From NCBI GenBank assembly GCA_003952965.2, contig CM025853.1, forward strand, positions 13,174,387 through 13,238,386: 64,000 nucleotides of DNA, read 5' to 3'. Under the pieces are notes generated by a model that made no database searches, was not told the origin of the DNA, and worked only from the letters and a program-made list of their open reading frames with translations. Made by a program: the position numbers and the translations under genes. Shown one piece after another: positions 46,301 through 57,650 of the stretch (positions within the stretch are counted from its first letter, which is position 1; each line of letters starts with the position of its first letter). This stretch comes from Morella rubra (Eukaryota > Streptophyta > Magnoliopsida > Fagales > Myricaceae).

Positions 46301-47703
46301 AAGAAAATTCCAACCAAGCTAAATTTAGTTTATTAACACAAGACATAAACAAAATATTCTGAAAAACTTAACTATATATTCATTAAACTAAGAACTAAAC
46401 ATCAAGCAATTCCAACCTAATCATCTACTAATTTAACTCGAAAGTAATATCGAAGTCCAAAATTGAAAGAAGAAACTAACAAGCTAAGGTGCACTGAAAT
46501 TAAGATCCAAATAACTAACAATTGACAATATAAGAGCTGAAAATTGAAAAGCCCCAAATCAAGATTCTAGGGTTCATAATTTTCATTAAAATTGCAAAAT
46601 TCTCGAAATTAATTCATGGACATTGTAATATACATCACATAGAAGCTAGAATAGGAGAGAATTAAGCAAATACCAAACTAGAAACAAAACTCCCAAATTA
46701 GAATTCTAGGGTTATAAGATTCAAGAAGAAATCAAAATCTAAATGCAAGATTCTCAAATTAATGTAGTAGAGTAGCAAGGCAAGCTACAAAGTAACAAAA
46801 CCTAAGTTAAAATTCATCTACAAAATGAAAGAAGAAGCAAGAAAAAAAGAAGTTAAAATAGAATTGTTCTAAGCCTAAAATCTGGAAAATAAACCATGAA
46901 ATTCAAAAAACACATTGATGGAAATGTAAAACATGAAAGTAGAAGAGAAATGGAGGAAGATGGTGACTGGCCGGAGGCAAGAGGTGGCCAAAAATGGGCT
47001 AGAAGTGGCTGAAGAATGGGATGGTCGGCAAGAGCTCTAAAATAGCTTTTCTCCCTTTCCCATTTGCGTCTGTGCTTTCCTCTTCGTGTCTTTCTTTTTT
47101 GCCTCTTGTCACTTTTTCCATCAAAGGTTATCTTTGTTTTCATTTGTTTTTTTCTCTTTCTTTCCTTTTACATTTTCATGTACTGTATTTCTTTTGTTTT
47201 ATTTTTTTTTCTTTCACCTCAGTTGTCCCGCTCTTTTCGTCCGTGTTCAGCTTCCCACTCCTCTGTGCGTCTTCAATTAAATGTACATTAAATTATCACA
47301 AAAGATAATTAATTAATTTTCTACACACATGAGTAAAATTAAAATCTTTCAAACGCATCTGGACACAACATGGACTAAGTGCATGCTATTTATAAATAAA
47401 ATATTATATGAAAATTTAATTTCACCTCAAGTTTGCAAAATAAAATTCAAATAATGTTATTTCATCAATTTACATCACAACTTGAATTAATGTCCCTTAA
47501 TCAATTTTACATCTAAAACCAATAATTATGACATGAAAGATTTGCAACTGTACTAGTATTAAATGTACAAATCATGCAGTATTTTAACTCCATTAGTTAC
47601 TAGATTTGCTTACGTTATTAAGTGTGCGGCTGGCCACAATGCTTGGAAGTGCAAGCAAACCCTCGAAAGCGGACCCAAGGATATACCCCAAGAGGCCGAG
47701 TAA
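43364..47703 (+). pseudogene. MULE (MuDR-type) transposase pseudogene, split
   Basis: The N-terminal part (43364-43597: H-W-G-G-L-N-F-I-R-G-E-Y-I-G-G) matches the PB1-like start of plant MULE proteins. An acidic linker follows (44000-44385). The MULE transposase domain (44830-45200) retains A-S-W-T-W-F-I and T-E-H-R-F-C-L-K-H-L-H-A-N, but the stretch that should carry the first catalytic aspartate is missing. Next come F-N-S-W-V-L-E-A-R-N-K-R (45355-45385), a SWIM finger C-S-C-G-R-W-R-V-C-D-I-P-C-S-H (45620-45665), and a zinc knuckle K-C-A-A-G-H-N-A-W-K-C-K (47620-47655). The knuckle is separated from the SWIM part by the insertion at 45939-47619. Stops occur at about 43598, 44840, 44955 and 45741. 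No activity is expected. Confidence 0.85.
45939..47619. mobile_element. Non-coding element (1681 bp) inserted in the MULE gene
   Basis: Flanked by AAGTA (45934-45938) and AAGTG (47620-47624). Joining the outer sequences gives C-T-C-A-A-G-T-G-T-G-C-G, which reads L-K-C-A and completes the zinc knuckle G-Y-L-K-C-A-A-G-H-N. The left side contains GTAATAATTAGCCCAAAAAG and CTCCTCAGGGAAAATGAC, like the element near 6497-7832. It has no ORF of its own; the poly-T-rich hydrophobic frames at 47020-47300 are by-products. It may be a non-autonomous LTR-derived element. The ends are not TG...CA, so the class is unsure. Confidence 0.6.
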
Positions 47704-49509
47704 AAAGAAAGCATCGACAAAAAGTGATTAAATTGTTTTACGCACATCTCCAAGTTTTGTTTAATATAAAACATTTACAGACTTTTTATGTGACTTTTTA
47801 GGACGTGATTGGCACTTCGGCAGCACAAGTAGGGACCTAAGAGGCAACAATTCAGAAGAAGCGGAAGAAGAAAACGATCATTACTAAAGGCAATAATTCT
47901 TGGATAATAATTAATCTAAATATATGAAAATATGTTTGATAAGAATGAACTAACTTAATAATTTTATGTTACAATCTATTTTTTGTGTATAGGAAGGAGA
48001 GGGGACTTCAGTAACAGTTGTAGGAGGGTCACAGAACAAGCGAAAGCAACAAAATAAAAAATTGAAGCTATAGAATGCAATATGAAATTTTGAATTACAA
48101 GAAATGTTGTGTAGGCTAGGGAAGGAACCTCACAGGCAACAAGTGCATCAGCAACTCCGAGGCATAATACGAGGTAAACTACATGTTGGGTCAGCTTCCT
48201 TCGAGGTTAGTAAAAGCATGGACATAGCCATTGGTTTATTAGAAAACAACACTCAACCCAATAATTCTAGGGACTATTTTTACATACATTTTGTAAAGAA
48301 TTATATGAATCCACACTACACATTTTACGGACTGTTTTTATATAAAGAATTTTGATTGGTTGATTTAAACACTTGTTGTTACAAGGCAATGGTGGCAAAA
48401 TTAGTGGATGTTAACCCAATACGCGAAGGATGATGCAAATTGAAAGTTCTAGATTCGGAGGCATAGGGAGAGCTACTCAATGATATGTTGTCATAAGCAT
48501 TTTTGTGTATTCTGAATTTAGTTGGAAAATCTAGATATTTTATGTATGTCTTGATTTTGTGAATTCTAGTTGTGAATTTTGTGTATGGCTAGATATTTTG
48601 TAAAAGTTTAGTGATACAATGTGTTGGAGTTATTTTGTGAATTTTGGTTCACCTGTGTATAACCAAATTTGAATTTATGTAGATTTGAATTTGTCAAATT
48701 TGGTTTACTTGTGTATGTCCAAATTTGAATTCTGGTTTACATGTGTATCAACAAATTTATTAAGTGATGTAAATGTATGTCCAAATTTTGTTGTGTATAT
48801 CTAGATTTGATGTAACACAATATATATATTTGACATCCCAACATGGTTATGAGCAGGATTATTTATGTCAATTTGCACCTTAAGTGAGCAGAACATGCCA
48901 AATTTTCTAAGACATTCCAAATACACCAATAACTTCTTTTAGAAAAAGGTGGGTATAAAATTTTATGTAGCTTGCTCTATTTAACACATTCAATTTCATA
49001 GGCGAGTAATGTTGTGGTTTTTGAATTTGTGCTATGCGTAGCAGTTAAAACTTCCAAAAGAATGTGTTCAATTACACAAAAGGGATCACTATTACTACAC
49101 TTTTTCCAATGGCAATATTTCATGGTACCACAAGTCAAGAGCTCACACAAATTTTCTAAATTTTCATGTTCCCATGCAGTTGCAACAATCACTTATTGAT
49201 AGAGGACATGAAACTTTTGATGCCTTTTATAATGCTCACCGTGAGAAGGAGAACCATGCATATGATAGTGGACTATCAAATTCACCAAATTATCCAAAAC
49301 ATTCCATCAAATACACCAAAGGACCATACAAGATATTCCATTTAAATACCCTTCCAGCTTTCTAAATGAACTATCAATTACACTAATTTATCAAACACAA
49401 CATCGAAGGCCAGTGATAATGGACTAATTTATTCGTTGATCCCATATTTACACTAAATACCAATGCTTATGAGAACAGTCAAAAAGAATATCCAAGATCC
49501 AGCCAAGCA
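47704..49509. other. Tail of the MULE and AT-rich DNA
   Basis: 47810-48470 probably holds the C-terminal exons or 3' region of the MULE (K-R-K-K-K-T-I and Q-N-K-R-K-Q-Q-N-K-like stretches). 48520-48840 has repeated GTGAATTTTG / TGTGTATGTCCAAATTTGA strings. No clear 3' inverted terminus found. Confidence 0.4.
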
Positions 49510-49655
49510 ATATTCATATGTTTTTTTCTCTGTTCTTTTGCTTTCAAAGTTGTCCTCCATAATCTTTATCTTTTTATAATAGTTGGTAGTATTTCTTGAT
49601 TTCATGGACAGTTAGTGGATCTACCCATTGAAAGAAATTGCACGTTGCCTGTATC
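49510..49655 (-). pseudogene. GRF-type zinc-finger fragment (weak)
   Basis: The minus strand, from 49642 down, reads C-N-F-F-Q-W-V-D-P-L-T-V-H-E-I-K-K-Y-Y, resembling the second half of a GRF-type zinc finger (C-x-F-F-x-W-x-D). It is about 22 codons to a stop at about 49576. Small GRF proteins often accompany plant transposons. No full gene could be built. Confidence 0.35.
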
Positions 49656-50543
49656 TACAAAAATCTGATGAACATAATCAATTGGCTAAATTAATTGTTT
49701 AAAGCATTATAATACTCACTGTTAATTGCTTAAGTTAACAACATCCAAATGTATTTAGCAAACCATTTTCTAGGAAGATAACTAATCCACATGAGAAACT
49801 TTTGGAGCAGTCATGCATAGCAGCATATGCATTATAAAAGCCTTATCAATATAGGTGAAAATACATCACACAATAAAGTAAAATGTAATACAACAAGCAG
49901 CAGTAATTGGATTTTAGTATACCACCTTGGGGATACAAGCTACACAAGTAGCTATGATAAATAACACCCTTGCCTTCCACGATATGTGCAAAATCAACAA
50001 GTTTAACTTCAACACAGGAATTCACTCCTTTAAACACTGCTTCCTCATCATACACCATAAGAACCGAAGTGCAACCATTCTTTCAGCTCTATTAATTGTT
50101 CCAAAATTCCAGCAAAACTCACTTCTTTTGACACGAAACCCATTTGTATATTTAGTATCTTTTACATGGCAGTATCACACTCGAGAAGAAATCCAAAGTA
50201 TGAGTAAACTAGATTTTAGAGCTTTGTTGAAGCCCATCAATTGACACCCGAAAGGAAAACAGTTAAGTTATTCAAAGAATGAGTATTTTACAAAGAAGCA
50301 TACGCCCAAACAAAACAAATAAACTGATAGTAAGGACCTCAAACATACCGAGCTGAGTATTAAGGGAAACCATAAAAAGGCCTTCCAAGGTTCGAATCCA
50401 TTATTGAAGTCTAAAAGGAAGCCTAAAGCTTGCATTGACAAATCGGTGAAACAACACTCCATTGCAAATCGCTTGGTCATTGCTTTTTTCCACTCCTAAC
50501 GGATGATGAAAATAAAGTATATGAGTCCATTTAAGAACAAATT
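49656..50543. other. AT-rich spacer before the copia element
   Basis: No recognised gene. Minus-strand ORFs of about 70 codons (49846-50058 and 50268-50480) have no motif I can place; they may be remains of the same gene as the GRF fragment. Confidence 0.3.
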
Positions 50544-51420
50544 TATTAGCCCAAGGTTGTTCTTTGAACAATCCTTTTTGATTTTGATGATAACAAACTC
50601 TTTATAATAGTCTTGGAGAATTTTAGATCCTAATCTTATCAATCCACATTTATTGAAGATATATTTCTAATGAATTAAAAAATTCTATCTTCTAAAGTCT
50701 CTTCATATTCTCTAATATTTTTTATTAAGCTTAAAGGTCCATATTGGTCATTATAGGTGCTTATGAAATGCCGCTAGCTCAGCCTTTTGATTTAAAATCA
50801 TGAGGACACCACTCTAAAGGTACAATCGAACATCTTGGGGACCACACAAGTCTAGAAGGCAATAAATAAAACAAGTAGGAGAGAGAAAAAGCTTAAAGAA
50901 GAAGGAAGAACCCAAATCCCAATAAAGCTATTGTTAACACCTTCAAAGACTAGAGCTTTCATTCTCTAATCTAGTCTTATTGGTCATTATTGCACTTTGC
51001 AATTGCACATTAGACTTAAAGAGTCATTCTTTATTACTTCTTTTATCTATCCATTGCAAAACTCTTGAGTGTATACACTTGGGCCTACTAGTGAGGATAG
51101 AAGAAATCTCACTTTGGGTTGTTAGGATTTGTAGTGAAAGTTGAAGCGTGACATCGAAAAATGCTTGTAACAGTTACTTATCACCTAAAAGCTGAGGTGT
51201 GATTAATATTCGTGAATAGTGGAGAAAGCTTAATGAAGGAAATAGCCTTAGGGATGGACATAGGCAAGTCTTGGCCAAACTATCTAAAAAAACCAGTGTT
51301 ATCTCTCTATCCCGTACTCTCCTTTATTTGTCTTACATTTGCGATTTGTTGTGGTAAACTATCTTTAAATACTTATCTATTGAAAAGTTATTGAAATTAG
51401 ACCTTCTTTTTTCAATTGGA
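50544..51420 (+). mobile_element. 5' LTR of the copia element (internally deleted)
   Basis: Aligns with the 3' LTR from its start to AGGTGCTTA (about 50762), then jumps to TGCCGCTAGCTCAGC (matching 63157 onward). The segment that carries the GTGTCGACAC array in the 3' LTR is therefore absent here. The tail (CTCCCCTCTTGGATTG and beyond) and any primer-binding site are also missing. Confidence 0.75.
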
Positions 51421-51429
51421 TTTGCTATA

Positions 51430-53395
51430 ACTATTGAAAAGCAAGCATGAACATATATATCCAAGTCGTTGACTATGATCTATGGAGAGTTATCTCTCGA
51501 GGTCCAAAATTTTCTAGAGATAAAGAGGGTAAGCTAAAGAAAGAAAAGGATTAGGATGATGCTAACCTAAATCTTTTGGCTTTAAATTCTAAAGCTATGA
51601 ATGTGTTATATTTGCTCTTAATTCAAGTGAATTTAATTGCATTTCTGGTTGTGATACAACTAGGGGTGAAAATCGACCCTCCAGTTCGGTTTAAACCCCA
51701 TGCCGACAACCGAATCGAGTGGTTGATTTTTGAAAAATAAGGACGACAACCAAGCTGAGGCCTCTTTAGACTGGTTGGACCTACCACAGTCGGCTTCAGT
51801 GGTTGTGAGCAAGAAATTAGGGTGGAAAAAAAATCAAGAGAGACGAAAACTCAAAGCAACAACCAGCCAATCAGTCATGAGTCAACCACCAAATGGCAAA
51901 TGAAGAACAACCAGAACTCATAGGAACATCCACCAAGCACCAATAGCCCCGAAAATTCAAAGTGACATCCAAAATCACAAATCAACGGGAACTAACAACC
52001 AACAACAGCCACCAAAACTCAGAGCAGGAACAATCTCCAACAACAACAAAATCGCAACTAAGAACAACCAACTCCTCTAAAACCCAAATCTTAGAAGTTA
52101 ATAGACCAAAGAGAGAGAGAGAGATAGAGACAACAGTGACAGTAGGGGAAGGTAGGGGGCTAGGGCAATCTGAGACGAAATTAGAGGGGATTCATGAGGG
52201 GGGAAGGGAACTGAGAAAGAAATCGTGGGCCGAACCGAGGCCCTCGATTTTGGAATTTTTTGGGCCGATAGCTGAACTGAGCTATCCCAGAACTAATCGA
52301 GCCCAGTCGGTTTCGGCCCAAATTTGTTCGAGCCCAAATACAACAAAGGAGATATTGGAGAAACTTGAAGTAGCCCATAAGGTTACCAATCAATTTAAAA
52401 ATAACAAAATTAGCATGCTTGTTCATAGTTATGAACTTTTTAAAATGAAACCTAACGAATAATTTATTCTATGTATACTCACTTTACTGATATCATTAAT
52501 GGTCTTAAGTCCTTTGGTAAAGAGCATACTAATGTTGAAATGGTGAGAAAGATTCTTAGGTGTCTACCAAAGGTATGGGAACCAAAAATCATCGCCATTC
52601 AAGTGGCCAAAGACTTGACCAAGCTATCTTTGGATGAATTGATGGGATCCCTCATGACGCATGATGAAGATGAAGGAAAAGGAAAAAAATTGTATTGCCT
52701 AGAAGACATCAATTTCTAGTGATGATGAGTCCTTCAGAGATGATGAAGAAATGACCTTGTTCACCAAAAGATTCAAAAAGTTCTTCCGAAAGAAGCAATG
52801 AGACAAAAGATTTCAAAGGAAGGCAAACTACAAAGGAGATAATAGTAAGAAAAATGATATCATTTGTTTTGGATGCAAGAAGCCAAGACAGATCAAGTCG
52901 AAGTGCTCCAATATCGAATTCTACAAGAAGTCTAAGGATTTCAAGGAAAAGAATAAAGCCTTTATGATTGTATGGGGAGAATCAGATGAAAGCGAAAGTG
53001 AAAGTAAATAAGAAGTTGCTAATCTTTGCTTGATGGCAAAGGACAATGAGGATGAGGTACAAAACCTATCCACTCATTCTTTTTCATTTGATGAATAACA
53101 AGATACTTTTGATGAACAACATTTTGAATTGAAAATAATTTTCACAAAATATTATCTCAAAAAGAATTTTGAAACCATGACACAAGAGAATGATGTTTTG
53201 AAATATCAAGTTAGTTCTCTTCTGAAAGATCTTCCATGGGTCACAAAAGAAAATGAGAAAATTATGAAGATGAGACAAATTATTTGAAATCTGAAAATAA
53301 CGATTTGAAAAGGAAGGTTGACTTTCTTACTCAAGATCTTACAAGATTTACTCAAGAAAAGAAAAATCTTGATATTCTCCTTGGATCACAAAGAT
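51430..53395 (+). pseudogene. Copia gag (UBN2-type) and protease region, broken
   Basis: The fragment Y-D-L-W-R-V-I-S-R-G-P at 51472 is followed, after the hAT MITE, by E-I-L-E-K-L-E-V-A-H-K-V-T (52350) and Y-T-H-F-T-D-I-I-N-G-L-K-S-F-G-K (52472). V-R-K-I-L-R-C-L-P-K-V-W-E-P-K comes next, all typical of copia gag. The zinc knuckle at 52867-52908 reads C-F-G-C-K-K-P-R-Q-I-K-S-K-C: the histidine is replaced by glutamine and the glycine by arginine, so zinc binding is probably lost. Stops at about 51552, 52460, 52718 and 52799 break it. The gag normally packages the RNA. Confidence 0.8.
51661..52336. mobile_element. hAT-type MITE (676 bp) in copia gag
   Basis: Begins TAGGGGTGAAAATCGACC. It is flanked by GATACAAC (51653-51660) and AATACAAC (52337-52344), an 8-bp duplication with one mismatch. 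Removing it restores C-D-T-T-K-E-I-L-E-K-L-E-V in gag. The right end (...TTCGAGCCCA) matches the left only weakly. Its long ORF (51962-52462) is not a gene. Confidence 0.8.
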
Positions 53396-53400
53396 GTTGT

Positions 53401-54674
53401 TGTTGGCTTTTAGTCACAATCAATATTTTGATGATAACAATATAAGTAATTGAGATGTGAAGCAAAGCGGATCCAAAATGAGCATGAAGCGATCAAGCAA
53501 TATCCTCTTCAATGGAAGTGCTCTTAAAGTAAAGACTCAAGATGTTAGGGTAATCTTTGTAACTCTAAGACTTCATCTTTAACAAGGATTTGAACCACAC
53601 ACTTGCATATTTCTTCAAAACTTGCATGAACTATTTTTACCTCTTGTTTTGAAGATTTAAAAATGTTTTAAATGGCTTTAAAATATCCCAATTAAACTCC
53701 CAAACCTTTTATATACTTATGGAAAGTTAGTCTTTAAAATTGGGTATTTTAAGTTGGTCAAAATCGTGTTTTTTAAACAACCGGATCATTTGCTTAAGTT
53801 AAGGAGGTCGACCGACGTATGTAGCGATTAACCGGTTAGTTTGAAAAGTTAAGAAAAGAGTCGTTCTGACCTCTGACATTATGACCTTTGGGTAACTTAA
53901 ACCTGCAGCACTCGACCGGTTCATCGTGAGTTTTTAACAGCTCGACTCCTAACGGCTATTAACGCCTATTTTTCTTATGAGACCTATATAAAGCCATTCA
54001 TACGCCTTTTAAAAGTTGCTAAACAACTAAATCATTTTGCCAAAGCTAAGAGTGATCTAAAACCTTTCAATCCTTGTTCAAACATCATTCACACATAATC
54101 AACACTTTCACATCCTTGTTGTTATGTGAAGCCTAAGAGATAAAAATTTCTCATTGTAACATCTACTCCATCAAGGGAGTTTTAGTGAGCATTTTCGTTC
54201 ATCCCTACACACTATTAAGAGAGTGGTTCTCTTATTTCCTTTTGATAAGGGTTGTTCATCAAAAGAAGGAGTTTGGAAAGGTTTGTTCTCAAACTCGTTC
54301 TTGAGATTTGAAGAGGTGTTTCTCAAGCTCAAGTGTAAGGAAAGCTCTCCCTTGGTTGAAGGGAGCATAGTGGAAAAACCTTAAGGCTCGGTGAAGGAGC
54401 TTGAGGGGTGGATGTTGGCGGGTTTGCCGAACCACCTAAAAATCTTGTGTTTGCTTCTCTTCCCTTATCTCATTACATTGTGCTATTAGTTTCTTATTCT
54501 AAGTTTTATTTATCTATTTGAGTTGCAATATATACTCTTGTGTTCGATCTCTTATTGCAATCGTTATCTTTGTGAGACTTGTAGCTAGCAAACACTTTCT
54601 AAAGGGTGAGTTTTGAAAAAGTTTTAAAACCCAATTCACCCCCCTCTTGGGTTGCCTTAATCCTATAATTTACA
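53401..54674 (+). mobile_element. Solo copia LTR (1274 bp, TSD GTTGT)
   Basis: Starts TGTTGGCTTTTAGTCACAAT and ends ...CCTATAATTTACA, flanked by GTTGT at 53396-53400 and 54675-54679. Excision restores the host frame Q-R-C-C-F-N-K-S-G. It belongs to a different subfamily from the host's TGTTAGCC LTRs, but shares the conserved late block (GTTTGCCGAACCACCTAAAA, about 54420-54440) and the C-rich CACCCCCCTCTTGGGTTG end. The truncated LTR at 42161-42381 is the same subfamily. Confidence 0.92.
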
Positions 54675-54679
54675 GTTGT

Positions 54680-56980
54680 TTCAACAAAAGTGGTCTTAAC
54701 TACAACTTTATTGGTGATCAAAAGTTATATGATGATATAATTGCTAAATCTTCCACATCATCTAATATGTGTCTCCTAATCTTACTACTGAACATATACT
54801 ACATTTGATAGATTAAAGTATAATCTCTTGAGTATTAACCAATTATGTGACAAGGGAAACCGAGTCATCTTTGAATCATCAATATGCATTGTTGAAAACA
54901 TTAATAGCTAGAAAGCGTTTTTGTTGGGCATAGGTATGAAAATGTGTATATGGTTCACTTAGAAAATATCCTACCTGAAAAGGGAAAATATTTTTATGCT
55001 CTAAGTTACAAGGATAGTTGGCAGTGGACTTGATTTCCAAATCTCTTCTGAAAATGTAAAATATTTTTATGCTAGCATGGACTTGATTTTAAAATTGTCC
55101 AAAAAGGAACTTGTTTCTAGTTTGCCTATTATTGTTTTTGAAAAGGACAACATTTGTGCAACTTGTCAAAAATGCAAACAAACAAGAATATCTTTTAAAC
55201 CCAAAAACATTGTTCCACTTCTAGGCTAATTCAACTATTACACACGGACTTATTTGGTCCAACTTGAATGTCAAGTTTGGGTGGTAAACACTATTGCTTT
55301 GTTGTTGTTGATGACTTCAGTAGATTTACATGGATTTTATTCCTAGCTTATAAGGATGAGGCTTTTTGTACTTTTGAAAAATTTAGCAAAAGAATTCAAA
55401 ATGAAAAAGGTTTTGATATTTCTAGCATAAGGAGTGATCATGGAAAATAATTTTAAAATTCCTTCTCTGCAAAGTTTGTGGTGAAAATGGAATTAACCAT
55501 AACTTCTTGGCTCCAATTACTCCTTGTAAAAATGATGTTGTTGAGAGTAAAATGAAACTTATAATAAATGAAGAAAAGGAAGATACACTATACAAGTACA
55601 AGAGACTCAAGAGCACGAAGAGGAAATGCCACAAAACGATAATGAATTACTCAAAGCATAAAAATATGTCAACTGTCATCCTCTCGACCAAATCATTGGT
55701 AATGTAGAGAAAGTGGTAAGTGCTTGTTCCTTTTTGAACCATGCTAATAATATTGGTTTACTTTCTCAATCTGAGCCTAAAAATTTTCTTGAGGCTAAAG
55801 ATGATGAAAGTTGGATCCATGCTATGAAGAAGAGTTAAAACAATTTGAGAAAAATCATGTATGACATCTAGTTCCTAGACCTATGGATTATCCAATTATT
55901 GGTACAAAATGGGATTTTAGAAACAAAATAGATAAATTTGGGGTTGTAATAAGGAACAAAGCAAGATTAGTAGCCCGAGGTTACAATTAAGAATATGAAA
56001 TTGATTTTGGTGAAACAATTACTCCCGTTGCTAGATTAGAATATATACGCATGTTACTTGCATCTGCTAGCTACAAAGATTTTAAACTTTTTCAAATGGA
56101 TGTGAAAAGTGTCTTCCTCAATGGTTTTCATTCGGAGAAAGTATATGTTGAGCAACTTCCCGATTTTGAAGATGAGAATTTACCGAATCATGTTTTCAAG
56201 CTCACTAAAGCTCTTTATGGTTTGAAACAACATTCAAAAGGTTGGTATGAGTACTTAAGTTCTTTTCTCTTTGAAAATAGTTTTTCAAGAGGCATGATTG
56301 ATACTACTCATTTCAATAAGGTAAAAGAAAGGGAAAATGTCAAAGTTCGCCCCATAATTATAGGGCAAAATCAACCTCATCTTCTAAACTGTCAAACCAG
56401 CGATTTATGTCCTTTATCTTTTGAAAATCATCAATGTACGTCCTCGCCCAAATCAAGTATTAAGTAAGATGGAAAAACATGTAAAATAATCGAAATACCC
56501 CTCCAAGATAAAATTTTAAAAAATAATAATGAATCTTTGTGCTAAGAGTTTTCTTCGGTTATGCAAGGTGAGTTCGAGATGAGCCTTATGGGAGAGTTGA
56601 ACTACTTTCTTGAACTTCAAATCAAACAAAACAATGACGACATCTTCATAAATCAATCTAAATACACAAGAGATCTCCAAAAAGATTTGGTATGGGCAAC
56701 TCAAAGCCTATGGGCACACCTATGAGTATATCAATCAGAATGGAAAAGGATGAGAAAGGTAAGGATGTGGACCAAACAAAATATTAACATATGATTGGTT
56801 TTTTACTTTATCTCATAGCTAGTAGACTTGATATCAGGTTTAGTGTATGCATGTGTGCTAGATTTCAATCTTGCCCTAAAGAGTCTTACCTCCATGCGGT
56901 TAAGAGAATTTTTTGTCTTGTTGGCACTCAAATATTGGTTTGTTTTTATCCTAAGAGTGTTGATTTTTGTGAGTCTAGGT
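54680..56980 (+). pseudogene. Copia pol (GAG-pre-integrase, integrase, RT) pseudogene
   Basis: L-L-S-I-S-Q-L-C-D-K-G (54826) belongs to the GAG-pre-integrase zone. The integrase core follows with H-Y-C-F-V-V-V-D-D-F-S-R-F-T-W (55287) and I-R-S-D-H-G-K, then breaks. RT resumes at about 55800, with D-V-K-S-V-F-L-N-G (56100) and L-Y-G-L-K-Q-H-S-K-G-W-Y (56213). The catalytic Y-V-D-D segment is missing: a half-MITE sits between H-F-N-K (56315) and S-L-C (56533). The RNase H side starts S-R-L-D-I-R-F-S-V-C-M-C-A-R-F (56820) and ends at the reversed LTR. Many stops. Confidence 0.85.
56321..56525. mobile_element. Half of a foldback MITE in the RT gene
   Basis: AAATGTCAAAGTTCGCCCCATAATTATAGG and later GACGT..CGCCCAAAT..GGAAAAACATG(T/C)AAAAT(A/G) match, with changes, the left arm of the foldback MITE at 16278. 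Only one arm is present. It replaces the RT segment that should encode Y-V-D-D. Confidence 0.65.
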
Positions 56981-57650
56981 GACAACCCAAGAGGGGAGTG
57001 AATTGAGTTTTTATAAAAGTTAAAATTTTTTCAATAATAAGTCAAGATAAATAATCAGTAAAAAAACAGTGCACCATAAACACAAATATAAAGCAAATAA
57101 AAGAGAGTAAGAGTTAGGGAAATGACACCGGTATTTTATGTGGTTTGGCCAACACTTGCCTACATCCACCCCTAAGGCTTTTGACTTCTTGGGTTTCTCC
57201 ACTATTCTCCAAATAACAAGTACACCTTAGCTTCACGGGTGCTAAGTAACCATTACAAAGCATTTTACAAGCTCGCGAGTAGGACCAAGTGTTTCACAAC
57301 ACTCAAGTGTTTTACAAAAGATGGAAACAAGGATGCAATAAAGAATGGCTCTTTAAGCCAAATAAGTAAGTGTAAAGCACAAAGTTGAGCAAGAAGACAA
57401 GATTGAATGAGAAATGCTTTTGTTATTGAATATTAAAATGCCTTGAGAAATGCTTATTACTGTACTTCAACTTAGAAGTCTTAGGAAAGCTCATCAAAGG
57501 TAGTATTTCTACTTTTAAGCTTAAATTATTAAAGTCTTGGGTTCTGAAAGGAGATTGTGAAGTTTGAGAAGTGTGGAGGATGATTATAGAAGTGTTATTT
57601 TCTTAAAATATATTTTTGGAAACGTCCAGTTACAAAGGGAACTATTGCAA
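56981..57650 (-). mobile_element. Reversed copia LTR, truncated
   Basis: The minus strand ends ...CACTCCCCTCTTGGGTTGTCAC at 56980-57000 and carries the conserved block GGGGTGGATGTAGGCAAGTG (complement at about 57156-57176). The distal part lacks a TGTTAGCC start, so this is a fragment. The host's RNase H is missing here, suggesting a deletion with or after the insertion. The right limit is approximate. Confidence 0.6.

Noticed and set aside
47021-47308. Hydrophobic ORFs of 64-95 codons
   Set aside because: They come from a T-rich stretch inside the non-coding inserted element and overlap in all three frames.
48977-50480. Minus-strand ORFs of about 70 codons near the GRF-like fragment
   Set aside because: Apart from the short C-x-F-F-x-W-x-D match there is no motif and no consistent splice structure, so no gene model is offered.
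51962-52462. 166-codon ORF
   Set aside because: It runs from the middle of the hAT MITE across its right target duplication into gag. It has low-complexity composition and is an accident of the insertion.
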